Positions 43,725-53,636 of a DNA stretch of 64,000 nucleotides are shown here, piece after piece (position 1 is the first letter of the stretch; each line of letters opens with the position of its first letter). Origin of the DNA: Cercophora sp. LCS_1 (taxonomy: Eukaryota > Ascomycota > Sordariomycetes > Sordariales > Lasiosphaeriaceae); NCBI GenBank assembly GCA_036250225.1, contig JAPZLL010000011.1, positions 744,001 through 808,000 on the forward strand, given 5' to 3'. The notes below the pieces were generated by a model, which was not told where the DNA came from, ran no database searches, and worked only from the letters and a program-made list of their open reading frames with translations. Made by a program: the position numbers and the translations under genes.

Positions 43725-46379
43725 ATGTGGATTCTCGAGTGTGATGCATTTGAGGGTTCGTCTTACCCAGCGTCATCCATTGCACAACCCCTCTCTGACG
43801 TTTTGCAGGCAGGAAACTCTGGCTCCGGCCAGGCAGGCTCTATCTGTTCGGCCGAACATCCTCTGAACGTAAGGCTCTGGATCCCCACGACTCTGGAGTG
43901 GCTCTGACGCGGACTAGCGGGCCAACTAGCCATCTCTGACAAGACGGTTTCGCGGAAACACCTGACCATCCAGGTCGACAATGTTCCTGAGGGTGGCGGC
44001 GTATGTACGAAGACACCGGCCCAGTTGCGCAGGCATTGACACAACATTCTAGCGCAACCTAAACTCTCGTTCTCGTGTCACGATCGAAGACCTCAACTCT
44101 AAAAAAGGAACACTCCTGAACGATGTTCAAATACGTGGGCAGACGCAAGCCCTTGCCGAGGATGACAACGAAATCAAGCTCGGCGCGTGTGCCCAAACGA
44201 TACGGTACGTAGCTTGGTTCTGGATCATTATAAGTATCTGACTCGTGGTGGCAGCGTGCGATGGGAACCTGTTGTGCTGAGCTTTTCTTTCACGGCAAAG
44301 GAGCTGCGAGCTGACCCCTGGACCACCCTTCGCGAGGGCTTGGAGCAGCTCGACATTAAGTACTCCTCTGAGTACGAGCCAAGCACCACCCATGTGGTCT
44401 CAAAGAAGCGAAATACATCAAAAGGGCTGCAGGCCCTGATCAACGGACGATACATTGTCACCGACAGTTTCATCACTGCTATCGTTGAGGCCGCAACGCT
44501 TCCAGATGGTGCCGAGGAAGGCGATCCAAGCCCGCTTGAGCAAGACTTTGAGCGGAACTGGCCCCATGCTATCGATCATCTACCCCCGCGGGGAGAAGAG
44601 CCCAGCGATCGACCACAAGAGGCCTATGCGCCAGACGAAAGACGGCTTGAGGTTTTTGATGGGTACACCTTCATCTTTTACGACCAGAAACAGCACGACA
44701 ACCTTTTCCCGGTTATCACCTCGGGAAAGGGCAAGGCTTTGTACACGAAAGTTGTCCCAAGACAGACACACATCGATGATTTTATACGTCACGTCAAAGG
44801 GGTCGCCGGCGAGAAGGGACTCGGATCGTTCGAAGATGGCAGCGAAGGTAGGGGCGTTGTCGTGGTGCGATATCTGCCTCCCAAAGATGCCGATTCCGAG
44901 TGGTTCGGTCAGTTCATGAACGATTACGCTCAGCGTCTTGACCACCGTCCGATCGATCAACGGGAATTTCTGGAGGCTATCCTCGTGTGTGACGCCACCA
45001 TGCTAAGGCGCCCCTTGCAAGAGTCTACCCAACCGGAGCTGCCGGCAACCCAGCGCGCCAGGCGTGACGGAGGAAGCCGCATGGACGTGGACCAACCTAG
45101 CGAGGAAGCCACTGAAGACAAGGTGCTACCACCTCCGGCGAGGAGAGGTCGAGGTCGACGCGGTGCTACCAGCCGCTTCAAAGGTTTTGAGCTCGAGTCG
45201 GATTCAGATGGCGAGACATCGGCTGCTCCAGTTAGCGAAGTTGTGCAACAAGATGAGCCGATAGCCGCATCACAGGACAGTCTCTTCGTTTCACAGAATG
45301 CCAGTAACGACAATGTGGCAGAGTCCCAAGACAACCCTCTACCCCGAAACGGCCGGCGATCGCAGCGTAAACGGGCCCTTTCACCGCTGCCAGAACACAA
45401 CGACAGGGCGCTGCTGGACGGAATCGCACCCTCGACCACCGCGGCAAAGCGCCGTCGCGTTGCAGCAGGGAAAGACCCGCTTCCGTCTCCCAAGCCAGTG
45501 CCAGAACCCGTCGATGAGGATGAGCAAATGACCACGGAGTCCCCGCCGTCAAAGAAGCTGGCAGCCACAAGGGGTCGGGGCAAGAAGATCAAGGCGGGTG
45601 ACGATATCATTGAACTAGCACGCCAAGTGCGAGAAGAAGAAGAAGCCAAAGCAGAGGTGGAACGGAAGACCCAAGCTGAAAAGAACGAGGGCATTGACTA
45701 CACCGCAATCCGCGCACTGCACATAGTTGAGGAGTGCAAAGTCCATTACCCTTCCGAGAGGGACTCCGCCTCCAGTCGAGATCAGGAAATTGCTGACGGA
45801 CGGTGGGATCCACGTTGGAATGGCCGCAAGAATTTCAAACGCTTCCGGAAGCAAGGTGAGGCACCCGGACGTGCCCCCACGCGCATTATTCTTGCGCTCG
45901 AGGAAGTGAAACCAAAGGAATACGGCATTGGCGACGACTACTGGCTCGAGAACGAGGGCACGCGCTCCAAGAAAGACACCCAACCGAGTCAAGCTACACA
46001 AGCCAAGGAGACGCTGCCTAAGCCAGTAGAACAACCACCAAGGAGGACAGTTGTCCCTCTTGACAGCAGCGATGAAGAGGATGGTGGGGAAGAAGATAGC
46101 GTCATGGCAGATGTTGCGCCGCCAGAACCCGAGCTACGCAGAAGTCGAGCTGCTAAGGCGGCTGAAAGGGACAGCGCGAAGAGGGCCACGCAATCGCAAA
46201 GCCAAAGTCAGGCGACATCATCGGCCTCTACGAGAGCGAGGAAGCGGGCTGCGCCGCCTGAGCCTGTCAAGGAGAAGGTGGCGAAGAGGCCTAGGAGAGG
46301 TGTGGCTAAGGACAGCGAAGCAAGCGGCGATGACAGTGACGATGGGCTAAAGTTCCGTTTTGGGAGGAGAAAGATTTAA
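43725..46379 (+). CDS. NBS1: DNA double-strand-break repair protein Nbs1 (MRN complex)
   Basis: Exons 43725-43755, 43809-43868, 43930-44000, 44053-44204 and 44255-46379 give 812 residues. The first four exons build an FHA domain: MWILECDAFEG, RPGRLYLFGRTSS, SDKTVSRKHLTIQV and LNSKKGTLLNDVQIRG. A BRCT repeat follows (about residues 110-185, with YIVTDSFITAIVEA), then a second BRCT-like region to about 340. The middle is charged and disordered with many SQ sites. Near residue 630 KNFKRFRKQ matches the Mre11-binding motif. The C-terminus DDSDDGLKFRFGRRKI has acidic residues followed by F-x-F, like the Tel1/ATM-binding end known from fission yeast. The complex senses and processes broken ends. 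Confidence 0.94.
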
Positions 46380-46632
46380 TCACTTTCAAAGGCTCAAAAT
46401 ACCTCTTGTCTTGACGAGATCGTTGTAATGCAATAATGAAGTTGATGACACGACTATCTATATCCGGGTATCGTCTATCCTGACCATGCCGCGAAGACCG
46501 CGCCCGTGTTATGCCCATATGTTGTACAATACAACAAACCGAGACCAACCCCTGGAAAGCCGAACGCCCAAGATTTATATGTCCACGTGAAGTCTATATG
46601 GGACACCCTGCGACCCCAACCAAACAATGCGG

Positions 46633-47589
46633 CTAATCCATATCCTCCATACCGCCCTTGGCCTCCTCCTCACTGACACAGATGCCCACCAAGCACGCCG
46701 ACAGCATGCCCTCGTAGTTCACCCACGGATGGATCTCACCAAACAGCTTGGTTCCGTCCCTCCCCGCGCCTCGAAGCAGCTCCGGCTCCCCGCCTGGGTG
46801 GAACGCTATATACGGCGTAATGTTGTAGACCTTGCCCCCAAGCACCATCCACGCATCCTTGCCCTTCCGCCCCGTGTAGTGCTTCAGCATGCTCGGCGTC
46901 ACCCGCAAGTACGGCGCGTTGGGCCCAAGATTCCGGAGGTCCGCCCCCGGCCCCGAAAGCCGCGCCCAGTCCAGCGGCGAGTGCCCCGGCGCGAGCGCCA
47001 CTTCTTTGGACGGTTTCTTGGGCTTGGACGAGTGCGTCGGTGGTGGCGTCAGGCCGGGTGGACCGCGGTTCGGGAGGGTCAGTCCACCCCGGTTGGGCAA
47101 CGGTAGGTTGGCGCGTGGGAGGGTGGAGGAGCCGGCTGCGTAGGCGCCGGTTGGTTGCGAGCGGGGGAGCGGTGGGGGAGGCATGAGGCTTGGTGCCGGC
47201 GACGGCGGCGGCGGCATGAGGTTGAACTCTGGCGCCGAGAGAGAAAAGGAGGGGACCGCTGGGTAGGCGGTGTCGACTGCCGCTGCGGCTTTGGGTGTGT
47301 TTTGCTCTTCTTCGTTGAGCACGGAGGCGGCTGAATCGGGACTTGGCGGGCCGGGTGGTGTTTCCCGGATGATCACCGGCGGGGGAGGGGTAGTGGTTGT
47401 TGTGCCATTGGCGTCGAGGCGTTTGTGGAGTGGGATGGGTTCGGAGGGTGAGGGCTGGCGCCGCGGCGGGGGTGGTGGAAGGCGAGGAGGCGCTGATGAC
47501 CAGCCTAGGAAGGCCGGGAGCCAGGCTGGTCGGCGGAGGCAAAAGAGCACGACTGATGCGACGATCAGCGAGATGCCCAGGAGCGCCAT
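46633..47589 (-). CDS. Cytochrome b5-domain protein with N-terminal membrane anchor (Irc21-like)
   Basis: This single exon encodes 318 residues. An N-terminal hydrophobic helix (LLGISLIVASVVLFCL) is followed by about 200 residues of Pro/Ser/Ala-rich, probably disordered linker. A cytochrome b5 domain (about 230-315) is preceded by DWARLSGPGADLRNLG. Haem ligands are the His of FHPGGEPELLRGAG (about 262) and the His of EIHPWVNYEGML (about 285). The WVNYE and CLVG pieces resemble the b5 domain of NCB5OR and yeast Irc21 rather than microsomal b5. No reductase domain is fused. The redox partner is unknown. Confidence 0.88.
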   Translation of the reverse strand: MALLGISLIVASVVLFCLRRPAWLPAFLGWSSAPPRLPPPPPRRQPSPSEPIPLHKRLDANGTTTTTPPPPVIIRETPPGPPSPDSAASVLNEEEQNTPKAAAAVDTAYPAVPSFSLSAPEFNLMPPPPSPAPSLMPPPPLPRSQPTGAYAAGSSTLPRANLPLPNRGGLTLPNRGPPGLTPPPTHSSKPKKPSKEVALAPGHSPLDWARLSGPGADLRNLGPNAPYLRVTPSMLKHYTGRKGKDAWMVLGGKVYNITPYIAFHPGGEPELLRGAGRDGTKLFGEIHPWVNYEGMLSACLVGICVSEEEAKGGMEDMD

Positions 47590-48533
47590 CGCGGGCGATG
47601 GAGTGGAGCGGCTGTGTGCTCAGCGAGGCTGGTTGGATCGTATGTCAACGGCGCATGCGCTGTCCGGGCTTTCCAGGTGAGCGAGGTGGGGTGAGGAGGG
47701 GGAGAGGTCGGGAGCGAAAGGGGAGGATCGGCGAGATTTTTTCTGGCGGGATCGGGGTGCGGTACCGAAGATGGCCGGCTGGTCAGGCTCGGAGGGCTCT
47801 TCTGGCGGGCGGATTGTTTCGTTTCGTTTGGTACCTTAGGTACCTGGATTGTCCGGTCCGATGTTTTATTGATTTGAAGGGTTATTGGGGTGGATGTGGT
47901 GGCCCTGCAGCATGCCGTGCTCGACGGGAAGCCACTGTAACCCCACCACGGTTGCTGATTGCCAGTTGGCTGCAGGCGCTGCGGGAGACAAGGATGCCCC
48001 GTGGACGGCCAAGTACTCGCGTGAGCTCAGTGGACAAAAACGTCCACGAGAGCACTCAGAGGTGGAGGGCCCGCAGCCCGCCGCATGAATGTAAACAATC
48101 AATTGAGATGAGTGATCGATGTCGGTTACGCACGCCACTGGTCGCCATGGTCGAGTTATTTAGTTCTGTTTACTATGGATCCGGCTTGCTGGGAGGGCTT
48201 TGCTAGACTTGCGAGGCGGGGGAACAAACAGCTAAAGATGTGGTTCCAAGGAGGTCGCAACTGCAGCCCTCACCGCCTCGCGCCTCCCCCTCAGCATTTT
48301 CTTCAGTCCCATTCACTCAATCGAGGATTCATTAGAATTGTGAAATGACACACCTCTCTTCTTGTCACTAATCACGGATAATACATATTGATCCCGCTGT
48401 GCGGTGCCGATTGCGTGGGCCCGGCAATGCTGGCCAGTCATAGCGGCCCAAACCGAAATCAGGGTTTGGCCAATCTTGCACCAGAGGGACGGAGCTCGAA
48501 TCTCTCGAGTTTCGGGCTGTCCTCAACAGGAAG
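47590..48533. other. Gene-free interval, 0.9 kb
   Basis: Upstream region of the divergent cytochrome b5 gene (minus strand) and the coiled-coil gene (plus strand). A 269-codon frame (47397-48206) overlaps the b5 gene antisense and has no features of a gene. GGTACC-type short palindromes occur near 47830. Confidence 0.5.
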
Positions 48534-50819
48534 ATGCCCTCCTTCAACCTCAGATCCACAGACACTACCGCACCACGGCGCTCTGCTTCTGGCTCATCAG
48601 CCACTTCCACTCCCACCACAGGCGCGGCCGCGACGACACTGCGAAGGAAACCGTCTGCGGGAATTTTAACAACAACCACCACAGCATCGGGCGGGCGGAC
48701 AACGCGAATCACTGCATCCGCCCACACCGCAACGAGCACGCCCTCGATTTCCGGCCGCAACCCGCTCCGAATTCGAGATCAAAATGTTACGGCAACGCGA
48801 AACTCTGTAAAACCCAGCATCGGATCGCGATTGTCGGCCTTGACCACCAGAATGCCACTCGAAAAACCGATGACAGTCAACAGCCGTCCGCCAACCATGC
48901 CCACCGTGGCAAGGGCGGTCAACAAACCGCCACTGACCCCAAAGGTCGCGACGCGCACTGCAACGGCGCCACATCAAAACCCTCCGGCCACGACCCCGCT
49001 CGCCAGACGCGTAGGCCCGAGGCCTGAACTCGTTCTCGCGGGCAATGGCGCAGTTTCACGAGAGAAAGAGGAAGTGCTGTCGCCGGTGCCGGGGTTCCTC
49101 GGCAGCAACATCACGCCGCGCTCCGGCCCCCGGCAGGTTCGCGTCGACAGCGCAAGCAGCACCCCAACGGGCACCCCGAATCCCGAGCGACACGATTCGT
49201 GGGAGACGCGATCAGGGTTAGGCCCAGGAGTCTCAATTGACGAGGCACCAAGACGGCCGATGGTGTCCTTTAGCTCTCCCCTCGACATGCGGCAAGATGC
49301 GGACTCCAAGTTCTTCTATGCTTCAGATGCGCCAAAGTCGACACATCAAACCGCGCACGCCAAATCGCCCACACAGCTCCAAAAGCCTGCGACCTTTTTC
49401 TATGCCAACGGAGAGACAATACCAACGCGTGAGAACGCTCCACACATGCCTTTCACGCCCATGTTGGCAACACCAACACCGCCTCCGCAGCAGGAAGCTC
49501 CGGCCAGCAAGTTTGTTTACGCGAATGGGGCACCGGACTTACCACCAGTGAAACTAGGCTCTCCGTTGTCCCCTGGGCCGAGCGCGAGTGTCCCAACATC
49601 GTCAAGAATACCAACCTCTAGACCGATGTCCCAAGGGGCCTACGCACCGAGACCTGCCTCTCCCGCAAAGGTCCCATCACACACTACCACAAGCCGACCG
49701 ACGTCAACAAGCGGTCTGCCCAGCGTGTCCTCTGCCCAACGAAGCGCACGCACGACAAAGGGCCACGCTCGATCCGGCAGTCTCAGCAGCAACCTTACTA
49801 TTGCCGAACCCCCAGCTGTAGCAAGAATTCTGTCTGTTCACAACTCTCTGCCCTCTTCGGAAGCTTCTTCGCCAGCCACTCTGGCTCCCCCTCCTCTTCA
49901 TCCGGCTCCTGCCAACCCGGCCATGGCGGGTTTTGCCTCGCTGCTCCAGGCGGCCGAGGACTTTGCTGAGGAGGACGAGACTAGGCCGGAATCACTAAAC
50001 AGTCCGGCGAAATCTCCTTCACAGGAAAAGCAGCTGAACGATTTGGTGGTGAGCGCACGTCGAGAACGCAAGGTTCAAGATCTGCAAATCACCAATGCAA
50101 GCCTTGAGGCCATCAACCGGACACTAGAGAGGCAGCTGCGGAAACAAACTGCGGAGATTCGACGATATCGACGGCTCTCCCGATCCGGCCGACTTAGCCT
50201 CACTGCGGTGAATAGGATACCATCGGACTCGACTGTAGACGGCGGTGCCTTGGCAAGGGCTGGGATGAATCTTGATGACTTGAGTGAGGAGGAGAGCGAG
50301 TTGGAGGAAATGGAAGAGGAGGAGGAAGAGGAGGAAGAGGAGGACATTTCAGACTCTGAGGAATCCGGGGAGCTAGACCCCAGCGCACTGAAGCTCAGAG
50401 ATGCACGGCATCGGCAAAAAGACGAGCGGAGATTGCATCTCGATCTTTCCAAGCATCAACAGCTTCTTGTCGACAGCCAAAAGATAAATCAGAGCCTCAA
50501 ACGATGTTTGGGGTGGACTGAAGAGCTCATCAAGGAAGGAAAGCGCGCTCTAGAATACACGGTTCGGGTTTCCGAGGTAGAGCTAGGCGGTCGAGTGCTC
50601 GCTCCTGAGGATATCGAGGCTCGCGAAGCACGGGAGGCGAGAGAAGCCCTGGAGATGGTCGACAGCAGGGACGGTGACGATGAACTTGATGAAGACATCA
50701 CCCTCCAGGTGACAAATCCAGTGCTCGCTGCGAGATTCACAACCGACACACAACAATCCTGGAGCAAAGATGCCCAGGACAGGGACAGCGGAATCGAACT
50801 CCCCGCGGATGGCGGGTGA
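48534..50819 (+). CDS. Uncharacterised Ser/Pro-rich coiled-coil protein with repeated F-x-Y-A-N/S motif
   Basis: I do not recognise this 761-residue single-exon gene. Residues 1-480 are Ser/Thr/Pro/Ala-rich and basic, likely disordered, with many SP/TP sites. Three copies of a short motif occur at about residues 257, 286 and 324: SKFFYASDAPKS, ATFFYANGETIP and SKFVYANGAPDL. After PAMAGFASLLQAAEDFAEED (about 460-480) come coiled-coil segments, about 498-550 and 630-690. They are separated by an acidic run of Glu near 588-602 coded by GAG/GAA repeats. The architecture suits a scaffold protein at cytoskeleton, septum or cell tip, but this is only inference. Confidence 0.8.
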   Translation: MPSFNLRSTDTTAPRRSASGSSATSTPTTGAAATTLRRKPSAGILTTTTTASGGRTTRITASAHTATSTPSISGRNPLRIRDQNVTATRNSVKPSIGSRLSALTTRMPLEKPMTVNSRPPTMPTVARAVNKPPLTPKVATRTATAPHQNPPATTPLARRVGPRPELVLAGNGAVSREKEEVLSPVPGFLGSNITPRSGPRQVRVDSASSTPTGTPNPERHDSWETRSGLGPGVSIDEAPRRPMVSFSSPLDMRQDADSKFFYASDAPKSTHQTAHAKSPTQLQKPATFFYANGETIPTRENAPHMPFTPMLATPTPPPQQEAPASKFVYANGAPDLPPVKLGSPLSPGPSASVPTSSRIPTSRPMSQGAYAPRPASPAKVPSHTTTSRPTSTSGLPSVSSAQRSARTTKGHARSGSLSSNLTIAEPPAVARILSVHNSLPSSEASSPATLAPPPLHPAPANPAMAGFASLLQAAEDFAEEDETRPESLNSPAKSPSQEKQLNDLVVSARRERKVQDLQITNASLEAINRTLERQLRKQTAEIRRYRRLSRSGRLSLTAVNRIPSDSTVDGGALARAGMNLDDLSEEESELEEMEEEEEEEEEEDISDSEESGELDPSALKLRDARHRQKDERRLHLDLSKHQQLLVDSQKINQSLKRCLGWTEELIKEGKRALEYTVRVSEVELGGRVLAPEDIEAREAREAREALEMVDSRDGDDELDEDITLQVTNPVLAARFTTDTQQSWSKDAQDRDSGIELPADGG
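50300..50350 (+). repeat. GAG/GAA-rich low-complexity tract
   Basis: Purine repeat inside the coiled-coil gene encodes a run of about 12 Glu residues. It could vary in length between strains. Confidence 0.8.
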
Positions 50820-51570
50820 CCGAGGACCGCCAGAAAGCGTGCACACAGAGTCGACAAAGGGTTGTAAGACCACAACCACAACAACTCACCACTCTTTAAA
50901 CCTAATTTTCCTTGCCTTTTATTTTTTGGACAGCACGGCATCGGGTAGGGAGCGATTTGCATTTTAACAAGGGGGATGGGTTTGGGGACACAGAGACCGT
51001 TCATCCAAGCAGGATACCTTTTTTTTACTTTACTATTCTTCCAGGTCAAACGACCTACTATTTGGGGTTACTTAGTATTCGACACCACACTTCTGTTTCT
51101 TTTGTCTTGCACTCTGCACCATTAGATACCCAGGCATAAAATGGCACGCGGGGTGTGGGAAGGGCAAAATTAGGCACCGGAATCGGGGTTATCTGCATTT
51201 GGGCCGAGATAAACACACACAGCACAGAGACTTAGATACCCCCGCAGCCTCGAGTTATAGGGGGCAATTTCTGCGGTCACCAAAAAGGGCGGCCGTCTCC
51301 AAAAGGGAGTGTCAGGATTTTGCCATGTTTTTGAGGATGCTTGAGTCTGGGAGGATGGCAGGGATATTCGAGAGGTGTAAACTAGTGAAATCCCTCTGGT
51401 ATGGGGATGGTGACAAAACATAATCTACCTATGGACAAACCTTGGTCAATCGTGCTGGTGAGTGAGTGCAGGGCTCGAATGTCGGGTAAGCTGTTTGGTT
51501 TTTGCAAAAATCACCCGAGGAGGATGGGGTACCTGAGTCGCATTACCAGTCCACTCCAATATACAAAGCA
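50820..51570. other. Intergenic region, 0.75 kb
   Basis: 3' flank of the coiled-coil gene and 5' flank of the tRNA. T-rich and A-rich stretches occur (for example 51018-51030). No gene was found. Confidence 0.5.
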
Positions 51571-51642
51571 GCCCGCTTGGCTCAGTGGTAGAGCGTATCA
51601 CTAGTAATGATAAGGTCATCAGTTCGATTCTGATAGTGGGCA
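51571..51642 (+). tRNA. tRNA-Thr, anticodon AGT (AGU)
   Basis: This is a full, intron-less cloverleaf. The acceptor stem GCCCGCT pairs with AGTGGGC (one G-U). The D arm is GCTC...GAGC. The anticodon stem TATCA/TGATA encloses loop CTAGTAA with anticodon at 51603-51605. The T arm ATCAG/CTGAT has loop TTCGATT, and the discriminator is A. The internal A box (TGGCTCAGTGG) and B-box region (AGTTCGATTCT) are present. The A34 would be edited to inosine to read ACU, ACC and ACA codons. T-runs downstream (51677-51681) can serve as a Pol III terminator. Confidence 0.95.
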
Positions 51643-52583
51643 TCCTGCAGTAACCAAACCTCTGAAGTTACCTTTCTTTTTGGCAAGTTTCCCAAGCCCC
51701 TCCCAACCTTTTTTAGTTCTCCGTATCAAGTTCCCACCCTACCAATTCCCCCCTGTGAACGTGTCAGGGTCCTCTGCAACTACACATGGCACTCCAAGCA
51801 CCATAATACTCAACCTTTGCAGACGAATTTCAGAAAAGGACATATCGCAACATTATGGCGGGAACATACTGGGCCTAGATAGACGAACCGCTCACATATG
51901 CACCTTGATAGCTCGGCTTGCAAGATATCTCGGACGTCGAATGGCTCGCCACAGGGTCGCACGCTGGCCCGACGGGAAGACATGCGTCAATCAGGCGGCA
52001 GCCGACTCGCTGACACCAGGCCCGGTAACACACGGCAGCGCCATCCGTCCCTGGCGACGCAGGTACACGGCGAGGACTCTGGCGCGTCCGATTCGGCCTC
52101 CGAGTGAGACCTATCTTGATACCAGCTGTTTCGTGGGAGCTGGAGAGATAGGAGCTATCTTGTGGCATGCACTCTTATCTCGATGCATGCCCGTTGACAT
52201 TTTGACCAGAAAACATGAATGTCGGCGGGCTGGGTAGATGTAGGGCCATGGTGATAACCAGATGATCGATCCCAGCCCGGCCCGGGCTGTTGTGTTAAGA
52301 TCCAAGACTCATTTGGCAGACAACGGACTCGGTCATGATCGTGGAGGAAAGGGGTAACCTGAGATTCTAGCCGTAATTACTCTATCTATTCTAAACTACC
52401 CAAAAAAAAAAACTAAACTCCAAAAGCCAGACATTACAATCATTGCCCTTGCAAATCTCGCCGTCCTCGATCCAAGGTATCAAAGCACCCAGCCGCGGGA
52501 GCGGACGCCCAAACATATGACCGCCCTGTCTATATATACGGGAAAAAAAAGAAGAGAGAAAAGAAATACATAGGTCCCCGTGC
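51643..52583. other. Gene-free interval, 0.9 kb
   Basis: Region between the tRNA and the 3' end of the qa-4-like gene. A 185-codon frame (51680-52237) has no domains. An A-run is present at 52398-52410. Confidence 0.5.
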
Positions 52584-53636
52584 TTACAACGAAGCCGATA
52601 TTCTCCCCGAAGGCACCGCATCAACAAACCTCATATCCCGCGCCAACTTCTCCCAGCTGACAGCGCCCCGTCTGGCCAGCTCATCGGGCACGTCGTTCCC
52701 AGCATCGTTCATCCTGCGATTAAACAGCTCCAGGCTGACCCAGCCTTCAAAGCCCAGCCCGTGGAAAAACGCCCTCGAGATCTCCTTGACGGGCAAGTAC
52801 GCGCCCCGGCCCGTCTCGCCGTAAAACAACCGACAGTTGCGGCTCCAGCTCATCCGGGCCGGTTGCTCGGCATCGTAAAACGCATGGCCCTCGACCAGCG
52901 GCTCCCGGAGCCGCTCGGCATCGACAACCTGCACATAAAACACCTTGCTAACATCCACGCTCGCAACCAGGCGCGCCATGCTTGCGCGCACCGCCTCGTC
53001 CGCACCATCCGCCGTGCACCCGGCCACCGCAGGGTCCGCGTATATGCGGCCCGCAATGTTGAACGTGTCCAGGCAAGTGCCAAAGTTGGGCCGGTCAACG
53101 CGCTTGACCACCTCCCATGCATCCTCCCACACGTCCACGACGGTGCTCCAACAGAGCGCCTCGTAGGCGAACCGGATAGGCGGGTCCGCGGCCGCGCCCA
53201 TGTCGGCTACGATCTGCAGATCGGACACAATCAGGTCCAGGTCGTCGCTCACCTGCGGGGCTGGGAGGAACGAGGCCGGGATCTGGATCATGTCTGTCTC
53301 GAGCTCGTGGGCGAGCTGGATCCAGAGCTTGAGCTTCTCCAGGTGGGCTGCGTGGGCGGTGCGGTCGAGCAGGCCCTCGTAGTGGGCAAAGGGCTGCAGG
53401 CACACGATGGCGATGTTGCGGGCCTGGCAAAGGTGGAGGATGTGACGGGCTGCGGCGAGCTGTTGGGCCGCGGGCGGGAGGTGGGGGAAGTTTTGGAGGC
53501 CGTGGATGAGCAGGTCTTCGTGGAAGAGCTCGATGCCGGCGTAGCCGTATTTGTGGGCTGCGTTGAGTTTGGCCTCCAGCGTGTGGGAGGCTGTTGCCCG
53601 GCCCAGGGACATGGAGGTTATTGCGAGTTTGTGCAT
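52584..53636 (-). CDS. qa-4: 3-dehydroshikimate dehydratase (quinate catabolism, qa-4/qutC type)
   Basis: This single exon has 350 residues. The enzyme converts 3-dehydroshikimate to protocatechuate, the step that commits quinate and shikimate to the beta-ketoadipate pathway. Close similarity to Neurospora qa-4 is visible from the start (HKLAITSMSLGRA) through YGYAGIELFHEDL, VCLQPFAHYEGLLDR and ARMSWSRNCRLFYGE to EGWVSLELFNRRM. The metal ligands expected for the TIM-barrel family are present: Glu in YEALCWST, Asp in CLDTFNIAGR, Gln in VFYVQVVD and Glu in SLELF. No other quinate gene lies in the window, so this copy is not in a visible qa cluster. Confidence 0.94.
   Translation of the reverse strand: MHKLAITSMSLGRATASHTLEAKLNAAHKYGYAGIELFHEDLLIHGLQNFPHLPPAAQQLAAARHILHLCQARNIAIVCLQPFAHYEGLLDRTAHAAHLEKLKLWIQLAHELETDMIQIPASFLPAPQVSDDLDLIVSDLQIVADMGAAADPPIRFAYEALCWSTVVDVWEDAWEVVKRVDRPNFGTCLDTFNIAGRIYADPAVAGCTADGADEAVRASMARLVASVDVSKVFYVQVVDAERLREPLVEGHAFYDAEQPARMSWSRNCRLFYGETGRGAYLPVKEISRAFFHGLGFEGWVSLELFNRRMNDAGNDVPDELARRGAVSWEKLARDMRFVDAVPSGRISASL

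Noticed and set aside
44957..45694. Minus-strand open frame of 245 codons inside NBS1
   Set aside because: Antisense to the charged, low-complexity part of NBS1, Ser/Arg-rich without any fold.
47397..48206. Plus-strand open frame of 269 codons
   Set aside because: First part antisense to the cytochrome b5 gene, remainder without any recognisable feature.
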